From: Beggiatoa sp.
Lineage (GTDB): Bacteria > Pseudomonadota > Gammaproteobacteria > Beggiatoales > Beggiatoaceae
Length of the DNA stretch: 35,819 nucleotides
Direction: 5' to 3'
NCBI GenBank assembly: GCA_003245895.1
Contig: QKBZ01000297.1
Span: 1 to 35,819 of the forward strand
Part shown: one piece after another, positions 9,686 to 20,532 of the stretch
How positions within the stretch are numbered: the first letter of the stretch is position 1
Layout of the letters: each line of letters begins with the position of its first letter
Made by a program: the position numbers and the translations under genes
The notes under the pieces: generated by a model
The model's database searches: none
Told to the model about the DNA's origin: nothing
Seen by the model: only the letters and a program-made list of their open reading frames with translations

Positions 9686-10447
9686 TCATTGCGGGTTATC
9701 CTCAACCATCGTTTTATGCAACTTAACTGGTTGTGCATGTTGCTGTTTCTTGGTACGCATCCGAATATTGAGCAATTCCACACCCACAGAAAAGGCCATG
9801 GCAAAATAAACGTAGCCTTTTGGAATGTGTAAACCAAAACCTTCGCCAACCAAAGTAAAGCCCACTAAAATTAAGAAACTTAAAGCAAGCATTTTAATCG
9901 TTGGATGTCTCTCCACAAATTCGCCTAAGGCTTTAGCAGATAACATCATAACGCCCACTGAAATAATGATAGCTAAAATCATCACCTCAATGTGTTTAGC
10001 TAAACCCACTGCGGTAATAACAGAATCTAATGAAAACACAATATCGATAATGGCAATTTGCACTAAGATAGAAGCAAAACTGGCTGTAGCTGTAGAACCT
10101 GCACTGGCTTCTTCACCTTCTAAACTATTATGAATTTCGTGGGTACTTTTCCACAGTAGAAATACACCACCAATAATAAGAATTAAATCTCGACCGGAAA
10201 TTTCATTACCAAACACAGTAAATAAAGCAGCAGTTAAGCCCATTACCCAGCTTAAGGATAATAATAATGCAATGCGACTTATCATTGCTAAGCCTAAGCC
10301 AAGTATTCGGGCTTTGTTACGCTGCTGTTCAGGTAAACGCCCGACTAAAATAGAAATAAAAATAATATTATCAATGCCTAATACAATTTCTAATGCTGTT
10401 AAGGTGAATAAGGCAATCCACGCTTCTGGGCTGGCAAGCCATTCCAT
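9686..10447 (-). CDS. TerC family integral membrane protein (YgdQ-like)
   Basis: A 253-residue inner-membrane protein with about seven hydrophobic segments. The two TerC signatures are present: LEIVLGIDN near residues 19-27 (D26, N27) and IIDIVFSLDSV near 133-143 (D135, D141), the acidic pairs thought to carry metal in this family. Some TerC relatives (Alx, MeeF, MeeY) export manganese or help load metal on exported enzymes; the YgdQ branch is less studied, so the substrate here is inferred only. The ATG at 10447 has a good ribosome binding site (AGGGGG). The basic, His-rich tail (KKQQHAQPVKLHK) is cytoplasmic. Its 3' end faces the oxidoreductase gene. I saw no yybP-ykoY (manganese) riboswitch in the short upstream gap. 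Confidence 0.88.
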   Translation of the reverse strand: MEWLASPEAWIALFTLTALEIVLGIDNIIFISILVGRLPEQQRNKARILGLGLAMISRIALLLSLSWVMGLTAALFTVFGNEISGRDLILIIGGVFLLWKSTHEIHNSLEGEEASAGSTATASFASILVQIAIIDIVFSLDSVITAVGLAKHIEVMILAIIISVGVMMLSAKALGEFVERHPTIKMLALSFLILVGFTLVGEGFGLHIPKGYVYFAMAFSVGVELLNIRMRTKKQQHAQPVKLHKTMVEDNPQ

Positions 10448-10518
10448 ACAAACCCCCTGAAAAAAGATAAAGTGTGCTGATCCTACCCTAGTTTTCTGTC
10501 ATTGTTCAAATCAAGGCA

Positions 10519-10556
10519 TAAAAAAACCTGATGAGTTTGTTTAACCCATCAGGTTT
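10519..10556 (-). terminator. Intrinsic terminator of the hfq-like gene
   Basis: Arms AAACCTGATG and CATCAGGTTT with three more pairs past one mismatch form the stem; on the minus strand it is followed by a run of seven T. It lies about 30 bases after the hfq-like stop. Confidence 0.8.
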
Positions 10557-10586
10557 AATTTTACGCCCTGAGCAATAACGGTTTTA

Positions 10587-10829
10587 TTAACGTTTTCTCA
10601 TCGCAGGGTGCCGAGAAGAATTAACAGATTGCTCTTCTTGAGAAGAAGGCAATACAGTAGAAATGGAGTGTTTGTAAATCATTTGCTTATTATTGGCACT
10701 CTCTAAAATAACAACATATTGATCAAAACCACCAATATAGCCATTGAGACGAATACCATTAATTAAGTAAATTGAGACCATTATTTTATCGCGTTGATAA
10801 ACTGCTAAATTTTGATCTTGTAATGACAT
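10587..10829 (-). CDS. hfq: Hfq-like RNA chaperone, small and divergent
   Basis: An 80-residue Sm-fold protein. Sm1 (VSIYLINGIRLNGYIGGFDQY, in the 18-38 region) and Sm2 (YKHSISTVLP, 52-61) are clear. Compared with E. coli Hfq, proximal-face residues are mostly kept (Q4, K53, H54) but F42 is Tyr (Y38); Y25 of the distal face is kept (Y21); the rim R16-R17-x-R19 is Q12-R13-x-K15. The C-terminal tail is short and basic. I chose ATG 10829 because it aligns with the usual SLQD start; the GTG at 10844 adds five residues without support. No ribosome binding site is visible for either. The neighbours are not miaA or hflX, the usual hfq partners, so this may be a second, specialised copy rather than the housekeeping one. 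Confidence 0.82.
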   Translation of the reverse strand: MSLQDQNLAVYQRDKIMVSIYLINGIRLNGYIGGFDQYVVILESANNKQMIYKHSISTVLPSSQEEQSVNSSRHPAMRKR

Positions 10830-10847
10830 AGTTAAATTAACCACTAA

Positions 10848-10875
10848 ATATTAAGTAATTTTTGTTGTTGTCCAA
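10848..10875 (-). promoter_or_regulatory. Weak candidate promoter for the hfq-like gene
   Basis: On the minus strand TTGGAC (10875-10870), 16 bases, TAATAT (10853-10848). If used, the mRNA leader would be only about a dozen bases with no ribosome binding site. The rest of the gap to 11141 shows nothing I can name. Confidence 0.3.
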
Positions 10876-11141
10876 CAGTAGTACAGAGACAGGCTAAGTA
10901 CATTTAAAACCATCGGCATCGCGGTGTTTTTGGCTGCCTTGTCGGCAAAGTTGCATGTTACTTTATCTGGTTGCCCCTCATATTACCAGATTGTTTAGTT
11001 AAATAAATTAGCTGGCTGCCTTAGAATCACAGATTCCGTTTTATGCAATGTCCAGTGATTTGATTCAAAAACTTGCCCTGTTGCTTGAACCATTATGTAG
11101 AAAAGCAGGCAAGCATATCATTCAGATATGGCTATGTGATG

Positions 11142-11951
11142 TCATGTGTTAACGTGTGCCTCAACTTTTTGTTTTAATTTGCATTGTTGCCGGTATCTTA
11201 ACCATTGTCCCAGTTGTGCATAGCCCATGACAGTCATAATGGGAAATAAACTGGCAAATGCAATTAAACCAAAGCCATCAATTAATGGACTTCTGTCTGG
11301 CACTGTAGCGGCTAAACCTAAGCCTAAGGCCGCAACTAAAGGCACGGTAACAGTGGAGGTTGTGACACCACCAGAGTCATAAGCTAACGGAATAATCATG
11401 CGCGGTGCATAAAAGGTTTGGATAATGACCACGATATAGCCGGTAATAATGTAGTAGTGTAATGGCGTGCCTGTCACAATCCGAAAAGTACCTAAGGCAA
11501 TACCAATTGCAACGCCTAATGCCACTGCAATGCGCAAGCCCCAAATAGTAATCACCCCGCCAGAGACATCACGCGCTTTAATGGCAACTGCTAACAATGA
11601 AGGCTCTGCAATAGTGGTGGAAAAACCAATCGCAGCAGCAAATAAATATACCCAATAATAATCTGCCCAATGCACTTGTTCGACCAATTGCTGCGCAGTG
11701 CCATAAATAAAGCTGGGGGCAGTTAATTGATCCGCCATTAATTTGCCTAAAGGGAATAAAGCTTGTTGCAAGCCTTGCAAAAATAAGGCTAAGCCAACGA
11801 TGACTAAGGCAAAGCCAATCAATACTTTGCGAAAATTTGGAATGGGGCGGCGAATCACTAAAAATTGAAAACCAAAAATAATAGCCGCGATAGGCAAGAC
11901 ATCACGTAAAGTTGCCAATAAATTTAGGAAAAATTCTTGTAGTGCAACCAT
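11142..11951 (-). CDS. DUF1538 family membrane protein (second of pair)
   Basis: A polytopic inner-membrane protein of 269 residues from ATG 11951; a TTG at 11969 would overlap the upstream gene by 13 bases and I consider it less likely. It has about seven hydrophobic segments and the two DUF1538 hallmark stretches: FSTTIAEPSLLAVA, and [20 protein letters not shown] followed by GLGLAATVPDR and [13 protein letters not shown]. The family has no proven function; the conserved polar and Gly-rich segments inside the membrane suggest transport. It is co-directional with, and only 5 bases from, a paralogous gene, so the two are almost surely cotranscribed and probably act as a heteromer. The charged C-terminal tail (LKQKVEAH) is likely cytoplasmic. 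Confidence 0.87.
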   Translation of the reverse strand: MVALQEFFLNLLATLRDVLPIAAIIFGFQFLVIRRPIPNFRKVLIGFALVIVGLALFLQGLQQALFPLGKLMADQLTAPSFIYGTAQQLVEQVHWADYYWVYLFAAAIGFSTTIAEPSLLAVAIKARDVSGGVITIWGLRIAVALGVAIGIALGTFRIVTGTPLHYYIITGYIVVIIQTFYAPRMIIPLAYDSGGVTTSTVTVPLVAALGLGLAATVPDRSPLIDGFGLIAFASLFPIMTVMGYAQLGQWLRYRQQCKLKQKVEAHVNT

Positions 11952-11956
11952 GGTAT

Positions 11957-12691
11957 TTAATGTACCCAAATGCCGTATAACATAACAAAAATCATGGGCG
12001 TGAGTGACGCAAAGGCAATTAAACCAAAGCCATCGACCATAGGGTTACGCCCTTTGATACTAGAAGCCAGTCCAACACCTAATGCTGTCACTAAAGGCAC
12101 GGTAATAGTTGAAGTGGTTACGCCACCTGAGTCATACGCGATACCAATGATGTCAACCGGTGCAAAGCCTGTCACCACCACCACAGCAAGATAGCCTGCC
12201 ATGATCAAATAATGGATTGGCCAGCCTTTCAAAATACGAATTACACCGATGACGATTGCAATGCCTACAGACACGGCAACTGTGATACGCAAGCCTGTTG
12301 CATATTGGGCGCGCGCTTCCTCTGTTTCACTGATAATACCGCCTGCAGCGGCGACGGTGGCTGCCTCTTTTGCCACAGCAATTAATGCGGGTTCGGCGAT
12401 AGTCGTACCAAAACCTAAGGCAAAGGAAAATAGCATTAACCACAGCACACTGCCTTTGCGCGCAAAATCATATGCCATATTTTCGCCAACGGGAAACAAG
12501 CCCATTTCTAAGCCACGGGCAAACAAAGCTAAACCGACCACTACCATCAATAAACCTGTTAACAAATTACCTAAGTCAGGTAATGACTGTTGCAAGACGA
12601 CAAGCTGAAAAAAAGCAATCACCGCAACAATCGGCGCAAGGTCTTTCGCGCTCTCTAAAAACGGCATGAGTAATAGACGAAATAATTTCAC
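11957..12691 (-). CDS. DUF1538 family membrane protein (first of pair)
   Basis: A 244-residue membrane protein and paralog of the next gene, sharing [37 protein letters not shown] and [13 protein letters not shown] at matching places. The start used here is GTG 12691; ATG 12667 is an alternative that loses eight residues (MKLFRLLL). Neither has a clear ribosome binding site. Many DUF1538 proteins carry two copies of this repeat in a single chain, so the gene pair looks like the split form of that architecture. Function unknown; a two-component transporter or channel is a reasonable inference. It heads a two-gene operon that diverges from the atp operon. Confidence 0.87.
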   Translation of the reverse strand: MKLFRLLLMPFLESAKDLAPIVAVIAFFQLVVLQQSLPDLGNLLTGLLMVVVGLALFARGLEMGLFPVGENMAYDFARKGSVLWLMLFSFALGFGTTIAEPALIAVAKEAATVAAAGGIISETEEARAQYATGLRITVAVSVGIAIVIGVIRILKGWPIHYLIMAGYLAVVVVTGFAPVDIIGIAYDSGGVTTSTITVPLVTALGVGLASSIKGRNPMVDGFGLIAFASLTPMIFVMLYGIWVH

Positions 12692-13080
12692 GAGCGTATT
12701 AACTTTGTGTAGCTTAAGACTAATGGTGGTCTCTCATCGATGAGGCCAATCATAACAAATTTGCTTCCTGTTGCGGGAAAATTCCTAAACAACACGAAAA
12801 GCACAAACAGTTCATTGGCAATCTGCAAGAGATTTAAAAAATCAGCTTTTGCGGCATGCTTCTTAGTCAATACCGTCATAAAAACTCATGCTTATTGTTG
12901 TCAGACAAGAAAAATGGCAGAAGGCGCATATTTTTAAGAGTTACTCGAAAGGCATAAAAACAGAAAGGTTATTGAATGTTAGAATATTCAATAGGTTAGT
13001 TTTGAATATTGATGTGATTTAAGCCGGATTAGCCTATGAGGAGATAGGGTTTAACAAGGGATTGAAAGTGATTTTTTGTG
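12692..13080. other. Divergent intergenic region between DUF1538 and atp operons
   Basis: No convincing gene is present; short frames on both strands here have no ribosome binding site and no recognisable product. Seen: a perfect 12-bp palindrome CTCATCGATGAG (12733-12744); a possible minus-strand -10, TATGAT (12754-12749); and a hairpin with 8-bp arms TATTGAAT/ATTCAATA (12970-12993). Confidence 0.4.
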
Positions 13081-13109
13081 TTGACCCCCTGCATACCTAC
13101 CATTATACT
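13081..13109 (+). promoter_or_regulatory. Sigma70 promoter of the atp operon
   Basis: TTGACC (13081-13086), 17-base spacer, TATACT (13104-13109): close to consensus in both boxes. Transcription should begin near 13116, giving a leader of about 140 bases. A second perfect -10, TATAAT at 13202-13207, has only a weak -35, and a small hairpin (CGTATC/GATACG, 13221-13234) follows in the leader. Confidence 0.7.
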
Positions 13110-13257
13110 TCCGACTTTCTCGAAAGCTTGTAGGCGGTTTAGCTTGTTAGGGATGTAACGATAAAAATTGAATTAGACGTAGCTGAAAGTTCAAAAATCA
13201 GTATAATAACCGCCGATAATCGTATCGTGATACGAAGTTTAACAGTCATAATTTATC

Positions 13258-13656
13258 ATGAGTGAGCCAATGCCTTCAGTCTCTCCTCCTTCTGACCTAG
13301 AGGCGAGAAAAATATTTCGGGTACAGGCGTTGGTCGTCTCAGCCCTAACATTAGGTTTTTATTTTGTTTTAGGCCAAGCCGCTGCACAAAGTGCATTATA
13401 TGGTGGTGCCATCGTATTATTTAACACATGGCTTACGCATCGCCGATTACGCGTAGCTCAAGAATTAGCAAAGATTGCGCCAGGTAGAGAAGTCACCAGT
13501 TTATATGTGGCCGCAGTCCAAAGATTTGTTTTTACTCTAATATTTTTTGCGCTGGGGATGGGATGGTTGAAGCTTGCGCCTGTTCCAATGTTAATTAGTT
13601 TTGCATTTACCCAGTTCAGTTACTTCATTGGCGGATTTATCATTTCTAAAAAGTAA
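13258..13656 (+). CDS. atpI: ATP synthase protein I
   Basis: A 132-residue membrane protein with about four hydrophobic segments: FRVQALVVSALTLGFYFVL, an SALYGGAIVLFNTWL segment, an RFVFTLIFFALGMGWL segment and the C-terminal FTQFSYFIGGFI. In other bacteria AtpI is a non-essential assembly or stability factor for the c-ring. It is first in the operon, 33 bases before atpB, as in most gammaproteobacteria. The ATG at 13258 lacks a good ribosome binding site, in contrast to atpB and atpE, which fits low expression of this subunit. Assignment rests on position and hydropathy as much as on sequence. Confidence 0.88.
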   Translation: MSEPMPSVSPPSDLEARKIFRVQALVVSALTLGFYFVLGQAAAQSALYGGAIVLFNTWLTHRRLRVAQELAKIAPGREVTSLYVAAVQRFVFTLIFFALGMGWLKLAPVPMLISFAFTQFSYFIGGFIISKK

Positions 13657-14496
<840 letters not shown>

Positions 14497-14555
14497 TTTT
14501 TAGTGTTATTTTTTATTAACTTCTATTTATTTAACCTTTAAGGAGACTATTCATA

Positions 14556-14849
14556 ATGGATGCTTCAACTATTGCTCAAGTGGGTGCTGTTTACTCAAAC
14601 ACTGTTCTCGTAGTAGGTTTAATCTTAGCTTTCGCAGCTGCAGCTTCTGCAATCGGCTGGGCGATCATTTGTTCTCAATACTTATCTGGTATTGCTCGTC
14701 AACCAGAAATGCGTTCTCAATTAATGGGTCAAATGTTATTCACCGGCGGTTTAATGGAAGCATTCCCAATGATCGCGTTAGGTATCGCTATGTTCTTCAC
14801 CTTTGCTAACCCTTTTGCAGGTTCTTTCTTAGCTGCAATTGGCGGGTAA
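14556..14849 (+). CDS. atpE: ATP synthase F0 subunit c
   Basis: This 97-residue hairpin protein forms the rotating c-ring. The proton-carrying carboxylate is E68 (in GGLMEAFPMI), where E. coli has Asp61; the polar loop is ARQP (47-50). No Na+-type ligand set (the ES/T pair) is seen, so it should use protons. The first helix is unusual: the GxGxGxG packing motif reads A30-S-A32-I-G34-W-A36, with C39 and S40 where E. coli has glycines. The C-terminus extends past the second helix (FTFANPFAGSFLAAIGG), as in Pseudomonas. A strong ribosome binding site (AAGGAGA) lies before ATG 14556, in keeping with the many copies needed. Confidence 0.96.
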   Translation: MDASTIAQVGAVYSNTVLVVGLILAFAAAASAIGWAIICSQYLSGIARQPEMRSQLMGQMLFTGGLMEAFPMIALGIAMFFTFANPFAGSFLAAIGG

Positions 14850-14906
14850 TTCCGTCGTTTTATATCTCGAAAACGAATTTGAATTACAATTTAAACAGGT
14901 GTTGAC

Positions 14907-15377
14907 ATGAACTTAACAGCCACTCTTTTGGGGCAAATGGGTACCTTTGCAGTACTCGTTTGGTTCGTCAGTCGTTACCTTTGGGGACCGATGACGACAA
15001 TGCTGGCTGACCGTAACAAGCGGATTGCTGATGGTTTAGCAGCCGCTGATCGCGGTAAGCATGAGTTGGAGTTGGCTAATCAACGCGGTGCCGAAACTTT
15101 GCGTAAAGCAAAACAAGAAGCTGCTGAGATTGTTGCCGCTGCTAACAAACAAGCCAGCCAAATTGTTGAAGAGGCCCGCAACGATGCACGTCAAGAAGGC
15201 CAACGTCAACTGGAAGCCGCGCAAGCTGAAATCGAACAAGAGAAGAAGCGTGCGCAGGAACAACTGCATGAACAAGTCGTGGGCTTAGCGATTACTTGCG
15301 CTGAAAAAGTGCTGGAACGTGAAGTAAGCGCTACTAACCATGCAGATTTCATTCAGCAGATGATCAAAAAATTATAG
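14907..15377 (+). CDS. atpF: ATP synthase F0 subunit b
   Basis: A 156-residue peripheral stalk protein: a single N-terminal membrane helix ([20 protein letters not shown]), then a long charged helix (about 35-150) rich in Ala, Glu, Lys and Gln that dimerises as a coiled coil and holds F1 through the delta subunit. The length is that of E. coli b. AGGTG is found 5 bases before ATG 14907. Confidence 0.97.
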   Translation: MNLTATLLGQMGTFAVLVWFVSRYLWGPMTTMLADRNKRIADGLAAADRGKHELELANQRGAETLRKAKQEAAEIVAAANKQASQIVEEARNDARQEGQRQLEAAQAEIEQEKKRAQEQLHEQVVGLAITCAEKVLEREVSATNHADFIQQMIKKL

Positions 15378-15386
15378 GCGTAACAT

Positions 15387-15923
15387 ATGTCAGAACTTGC
15401 AACCCTGGCGCGTCCTTATGCGGAAGCGGTCGCGGAGTTGGCCAAGGCAGACAATAGCTTCGACAAATGGTCTAACGACATTGCGATGTTAAAGGCCATT
15501 GTCGAATCTCCTGAGTTAGCTCACATTGTGGATAGTCCTAGTGTGGGTGGAGAGAAGCTTGTCAGTCTGATTCTGGACATTTGCGACGGCCAAATCAGCG
15601 ACGCGGCGAAAAACTTCGTTCGGGTTTTGGTTGATAACCAACGCCTGCTTGCTTTGCCGTATGTTGCCGTTCAGTACGAAGCCTTAAAGGCGCAGCAACA
15701 AGGGTATGTCAAGGTAGAGATTGTATCTGCCTATGCCGTGCAGCCTGAACAGCAGCAGGAAATTGAAGCCAGCCTCCAGAAAAGTCTGGGCAAAACGGTC
15801 GAGATTAGCATAAGCACAGATGCCTCTCTAGTTGGAGGCTGTGTGATTCGTGCTGGAGATCGCGTCACAGATCTTTCCATTAAAGGACGACTTCAACAAT
15901 TGGCCGCTGAACTGCGCCATTAA
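15387..15923 (+). CDS. atpH: ATP synthase F1 subunit delta
   Basis: A 178-residue soluble protein linking subunit b to the top of the alpha3beta3 head. Family features: start MSELATLARPYAEAVAELA, central NFVRVLVDNQRLLALPYV, and the C-terminal GGCVIRAGDRVTDLSIKGRL. It starts 9 bases after atpF and ends 15 bases before atpA. Standard length. Confidence 0.96.
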   Translation: MSELATLARPYAEAVAELAKADNSFDKWSNDIAMLKAIVESPELAHIVDSPSVGGEKLVSLILDICDGQISDAAKNFVRVLVDNQRLLALPYVAVQYEALKAQQQGYVKVEIVSAYAVQPEQQQEIEASLQKSLGKTVEISISTDASLVGGCVIRAGDRVTDLSIKGRLQQLAAELRH

Positions 15924-15938
15924 AGCGAGAAAGAACCC

Positions 15939-17483
15939 ATGCAGCTTAATCCATCTGAAATCAGTGAACTGATTAAACAAAAAATCCAGAACTACGATTT
16001 GTCTGCGGAAGCACGTAGCGAAGGAACCATCGTCAGCGTAACCGACGGTATTATCCGTATTCACGGTTTAGCTGATGCACAACAAGGGGAAATGTTAGAG
16101 TTACCCGGTGAAGGTTCTTTCGGTCTGGTTTTAAACTTAGAGCGCGACTCTGTCGGGGCCGTAGTTTTAGGTTCTTATGAACATTTAGCCGAAGGCGATA
16201 AAGTCAAATGTACTGGCCGGATCATGGAAGTACCGGTTGGTGAAGCGTTATTAGGTCGGGTTGTTAACTCTTTAGGTAATCCGATTGATGGTAAAGGCGC
16301 GATTGCCACTACCAAAACGCTGCCAATTGAACGTATCGCTCCAGGTGTTATTAGCCGTCAATCTGTTAGCCAACCAGTGCAAACCGGTTTGAAATCAGTT
16401 GACGCAATGGTGCCAGTCGGTCGTGGTCAACGTGAGTTAATCATTGGTGACCGCCAAACCGGTAAAACAGCCGTTGCAGTTGATGCAATCATCAACCAAA
16501 AAGGCACAGGCATCAAATGTATTTATGTGGCAATTGGTCAGAAAGCCTCCTCGATTGCCAGCGTAGTGCGTAAATTAGAAGAACACGGTGCAATGGATCA
16601 CACTATTGTGGTTGCTGCATCTGCTTCTGAATCTGCGGCATTACAATTTATTGCGCCATATGCTGGTTGCGCCATGGGCGAATACTTCCGTGACCGTGGT
16701 GAAGATGCCTTAATCATTTATGATGACTTAACCAAGCAAGCTTGGGCGTATCGTCAAGTTTCTCTGTTATTACGTCGTCCGCCAGGTCGTGAAGCGTATC
16801 CTGGTGACGTATTCTACTTACACTCTCGTTTATTAGAGCGTGCAGCGCGTGTTAACGCTGACTATGTAGAACAGATGACTAATGGCGAAGTGAAAGGTAA
16901 AACAGGTTCTTTAACTGCATTACCTATCATTGAAACCCAAGCAGGTGACGTATCAGCCTTCGTACCTACCAACGTAATTTCGATTACTGACGGTCAGATT
17001 TACTTAGAAACTGACTTGTTTAACTCTGGTATCCGTCCTGCGATCAACGCGGGCTTATCCGTATCTCGGGTAGGTGGTGCAGCACAAACTAAGATCATTA
17101 AGAAATTAGGTGGTGGTGTACGTTTGAGCTTAGCTCAATACCGTGAGTTAGCAGCGTTTGCGCAGTTTGCGTCTGACTTAGACGAAAGTACTCGTAAGCA
17201 AATCGAACGCGGTCAACGTGTAACCGAGTTAATGAAACAGAAACAATACTCTCCATTAAGCGTTGCTGAAATGGGTGTGTCTCTGTTCGCGGTGAACGAA
17301 GGCTATCTGGACGATGTGCCAGTGAAAAAAGTGGTTGATTTTGAACACGAATTACACGTTTACATGCGCAACAATGCAGCAGACGTGTTGAAAGAAATCA
17401 ATGTTAGCGGTGACTTCAGTGATGACATCGCAGCACGCTTCAAAAAAGCGATTGAAGATTTCAAAGCCAACCATACTTGGTAA
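15939..17483 (+). CDS. atpA: ATP synthase F1 subunit alpha
   Basis: The 514-residue non-catalytic nucleotide-binding subunit. Walker A is GDRQTGKT (170-177); the arginine finger is in [10 protein letters not shown], and the [20 protein letters not shown] region is typical. Length and start ([16 protein letters not shown]) agree with gammaproteobacterial AtpA. The ribosome binding site is weak (GAGAAAG). A 98-base gap follows and holds an RNA hairpin before atpG. Confidence 0.98.
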   Translation: MQLNPSEISELIKQKIQNYDLSAEARSEGTIVSVTDGIIRIHGLADAQQGEMLELPGEGSFGLVLNLERDSVGAVVLGSYEHLAEGDKVKCTGRIMEVPVGEALLGRVVNSLGNPIDGKGAIATTKTLPIERIAPGVISRQSVSQPVQTGLKSVDAMVPVGRGQRELIIGDRQTGKTAVAVDAIINQKGTGIKCIYVAIGQKASSIASVVRKLEEHGAMDHTIVVAASASESAALQFIAPYAGCAMGEYFRDRGEDALIIYDDLTKQAWAYRQVSLLLRRPPGREAYPGDVFYLHSRLLERAARVNADYVEQMTNGEVKGKTGSLTALPIIETQAGDVSAFVPTNVISITDGQIYLETDLFNSGIRPAINAGLSVSRVGGAAQTKIIKKLGGGVRLSLAQYRELAAFAQFASDLDESTRKQIERGQRVTELMKQKQYSPLSVAEMGVSLFAVNEGYLDDVPVKKVVDFEHELHVYMRNNAADVLKEINVSGDFSDDIAARFKKAIEDFKANHTW

Positions 17484-17500
17484 TTCATCGAGTTAAAGGT

Positions 17501-17556
17501 AAAGGGTACTGACACAAGCTTAGGCATAATACCTAAACTTTGGTCGGTTGCCCTTT
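17501..17556 (+). other. Intercistronic hairpin between atpA and atpG
   Basis: AAAGGG (17501-17506) pairs with CCCTTT (17551-17556); inside it GAC pairs with GTC and an inner stem TTAGG/CCTAA forms. No clean U-tract follows, so it is more likely an RNA processing or translation-setting structure than a terminator. Confidence 0.45.
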
Positions 17557-17581
17557 TCCCTTGTTGATTTAAGGATAGCTT

Positions 17582-18454
17582 ATGGCCAGCGGCAAAGAGA
17601 TTCGCACTAAAATTGCGAGTATTAAAAACACGCAAAAAATTACTCGTGCGATGGAGATGGTGGCGGCAAGCAAAATGCGTAAAGCGCAGGACAGAATGCA
17701 AAAGTCCCGCCCTTATGCCGAAAAAATCAATCGAGTAATTGGTCATCTGGCGCAGGCTCACCCAGAATATAAACACGCTTATATGCTTGACCGTGAGGTG
17801 AAGAATGTCGGCGTGATTGTTATTTCGTCTGATCGTGGCTTATGCGGTGGTTTAAACACCAACTTATTTAAAACAGCGTTAACTTCTCTGCGTAAATGGC
17901 AGCAAGAAATTGGCACTGACCGCAAAATCAATATTTGCACCGTAGGTAGTAAAGCGGCAGGTTTTTTCCGTCGTTACGGTGGCAATGTGGTTGCACAAGC
18001 GACGCATTTGGGTGATAACCCTACGTTAGAAGACTTGATCGGTCTGATCAAAGTCATGTTGGATGCGTACAACGATGGTGAAATTGACAAGTTATTTTTA
18101 GTCTCTAATGACTTCGTTAACACCATGACGCAAAAGCCAGAAGTTAAACAACTTCTGCCTATCCAGCCGACAGAACAAGACAAGCAGGAAACGCATCATT
18201 GGGATTACCTGTACGAGCCTTCAGCGCCAGAAGTTCTGGAAATGTTACTGATGCGCTATATCGAATCTCTGATTTATCAGGGCTTAGTCGAAAATATTGC
18301 CTGTGAACAGGCAGCGCGTATGGTCGCCATGAAGAGCGCCTCGGACAATGCGGGTAACCTGATTGAAGAATTGCAATTGGCTTACAACAAAGCACGTCAA
18401 GCTGCAATTACTCAGGAAATTTCCGAGATTGTCGGGGGTGCGGCTGCGGTCTAA
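17582..18454 (+). CDS. atpG: ATP synthase F1 subunit gamma
   Basis: This 290-residue rotor shaft has long N- and C-terminal helices that form a coiled coil inside the alpha3beta3 head. Family signatures: [17 protein letters not shown] near the start, [11 protein letters not shown] around residue 82, and the C-terminal [23 protein letters not shown] 17582 is preceded by AAGGA. Length agrees with E. coli (287). Confidence 0.97.
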   Translation: MASGKEIRTKIASIKNTQKITRAMEMVAASKMRKAQDRMQKSRPYAEKINRVIGHLAQAHPEYKHAYMLDREVKNVGVIVISSDRGLCGGLNTNLFKTALTSLRKWQQEIGTDRKINICTVGSKAAGFFRRYGGNVVAQATHLGDNPTLEDLIGLIKVMLDAYNDGEIDKLFLVSNDFVNTMTQKPEVKQLLPIQPTEQDKQETHHWDYLYEPSAPEVLEMLLMRYIESLIYQGLVENIACEQAARMVAMKSASDNAGNLIEELQLAYNKARQAAITQEISEIVGGAAAV

Positions 18455-19885
<1,431 letters not shown>

Positions 19886-19903
19886 TTTTAGTGTTTTTTA
19901 ACT

Positions 19904-19950
19904 GCGAGCTTGCAGATTCAATACAAGGTAGTGTGGTTTGCAAGCTTCGC
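19904..19950 (+). other. Intercistronic hairpin between atpD and atpC
   Basis: GCGAGCTTGCA (19904-19914) pairs with TGCAAGCTTCGC (19939-19950) with one bulged base and a 24-base loop. No U-tract follows. It may slow degradation or lower expression of atpC relative to atpD. Confidence 0.5.
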
Positions 19951-19983
19951 ACGATTCACTAAACATTACAGAGGGCTTTTATT

Positions 19984-20412
19984 ATGACAATGACGATCCA
20001 CGTCGATATCGTTAGTGCTGAAGCTGAAATTTTTTCAGGACTGGCTGAAGTCGTCTATGCTCCCGCTGTGCAAGGGGAAGTTGGGGTCATGCCACGTCAT
20101 ACGCCATTTTTGTCACCGCTGAAACCCGGCGAAGTGCGTGTTCATCTCGGCCCAAATCAGGAAGAATCGTTTTATATCTCTGGTGGCATGTTAGAAGTGC
20201 AACCACATTTAGTTACCGTATTAGCAGATACTGCATTACGTGCTAAAGATATTGACGAAGCTGCTGCATTAGAAGCGAAACAACGAGCAGAAAAAATGCT
20301 GGCTGATCGCAATGCTGAGATTGATTACTCTCGCGCACATGCAGAATTGGCTGAAGCGATGGCTCAGCTTCAAGCACTGGATAGACTGCGGAAAATTAAA
20401 CAAGTTCGCTAG
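19984..20412 (+). CDS. atpC: ATP synthase F1 subunit epsilon
   Basis: A 142-residue regulatory and rotor subunit: an N-terminal beta-barrel (IHVDIVSAEAEIFSG, GEVGVMPRHTPFLSPLKPG, FYISGGMLEVQP) and a C-terminal two-helix inhibitory domain (about 90-140, ALEAKQRAEKMLADR). ATG 19984 is favoured over the in-frame ATG at 19990 because GAGG lies 9 bases upstream. It is the last gene of the atp unit. Confidence 0.96.
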   Translation: MTMTIHVDIVSAEAEIFSGLAEVVYAPAVQGEVGVMPRHTPFLSPLKPGEVRVHLGPNQEESFYISGGMLEVQPHLVTVLADTALRAKDIDEAAALEAKQRAEKMLADRNAEIDYSRAHAELAEAMAQLQALDRLRKIKQVR

Positions 20413-20420
20413 TCTTTCCT

Positions 20421-20481
20421 AATCTGAGCGATTCAGATGACTCAGATTGTTGGGATAACATTGCGTAGGTGATGTTATCCC
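20421..20481 (+). terminator. Double-hairpin terminator of the atp operon
   Basis: First hairpin: AATCTGAG/CTCAGATT (20421-20448). Second: a perfect 10-bp stem GGGATAACAT/ATGTTATCCC (20452-20481) followed by ATTCTTTTCT. It lies just after atpC. Readthrough to glmU remains possible because the T-tract is interrupted. Confidence 0.7.
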
Positions 20482-20532
20482 ATTCTTTTCTCTATACCTT
20501 TCCTTTCACCTTTAACCTCAATCGCTGGTCTT

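Noticed and set aside
9491-9832. Plus-strand frame across the repeat and the 3' end of the terC-like gene
   Set aside because: It is formed from repeat sequence and the antisense of a clear gene.
10448-10586. Manganese (yybP-ykoY) riboswitch before the terC-like gene
   Set aside because: The gap holds the hfq-like terminator and too little remaining sequence; the expected conserved loops are not seen.
12740-12937. Short plus-strand frame in the gap before the atp operon
   Set aside because: No ribosome binding site and no recognisable protein; overlaps another short frame on the opposite strand.
15036-15288. Antisense and shifted frames inside atpF
   Set aside because: They are shadows of the repetitive charged coiled-coil sequence of subunit b.
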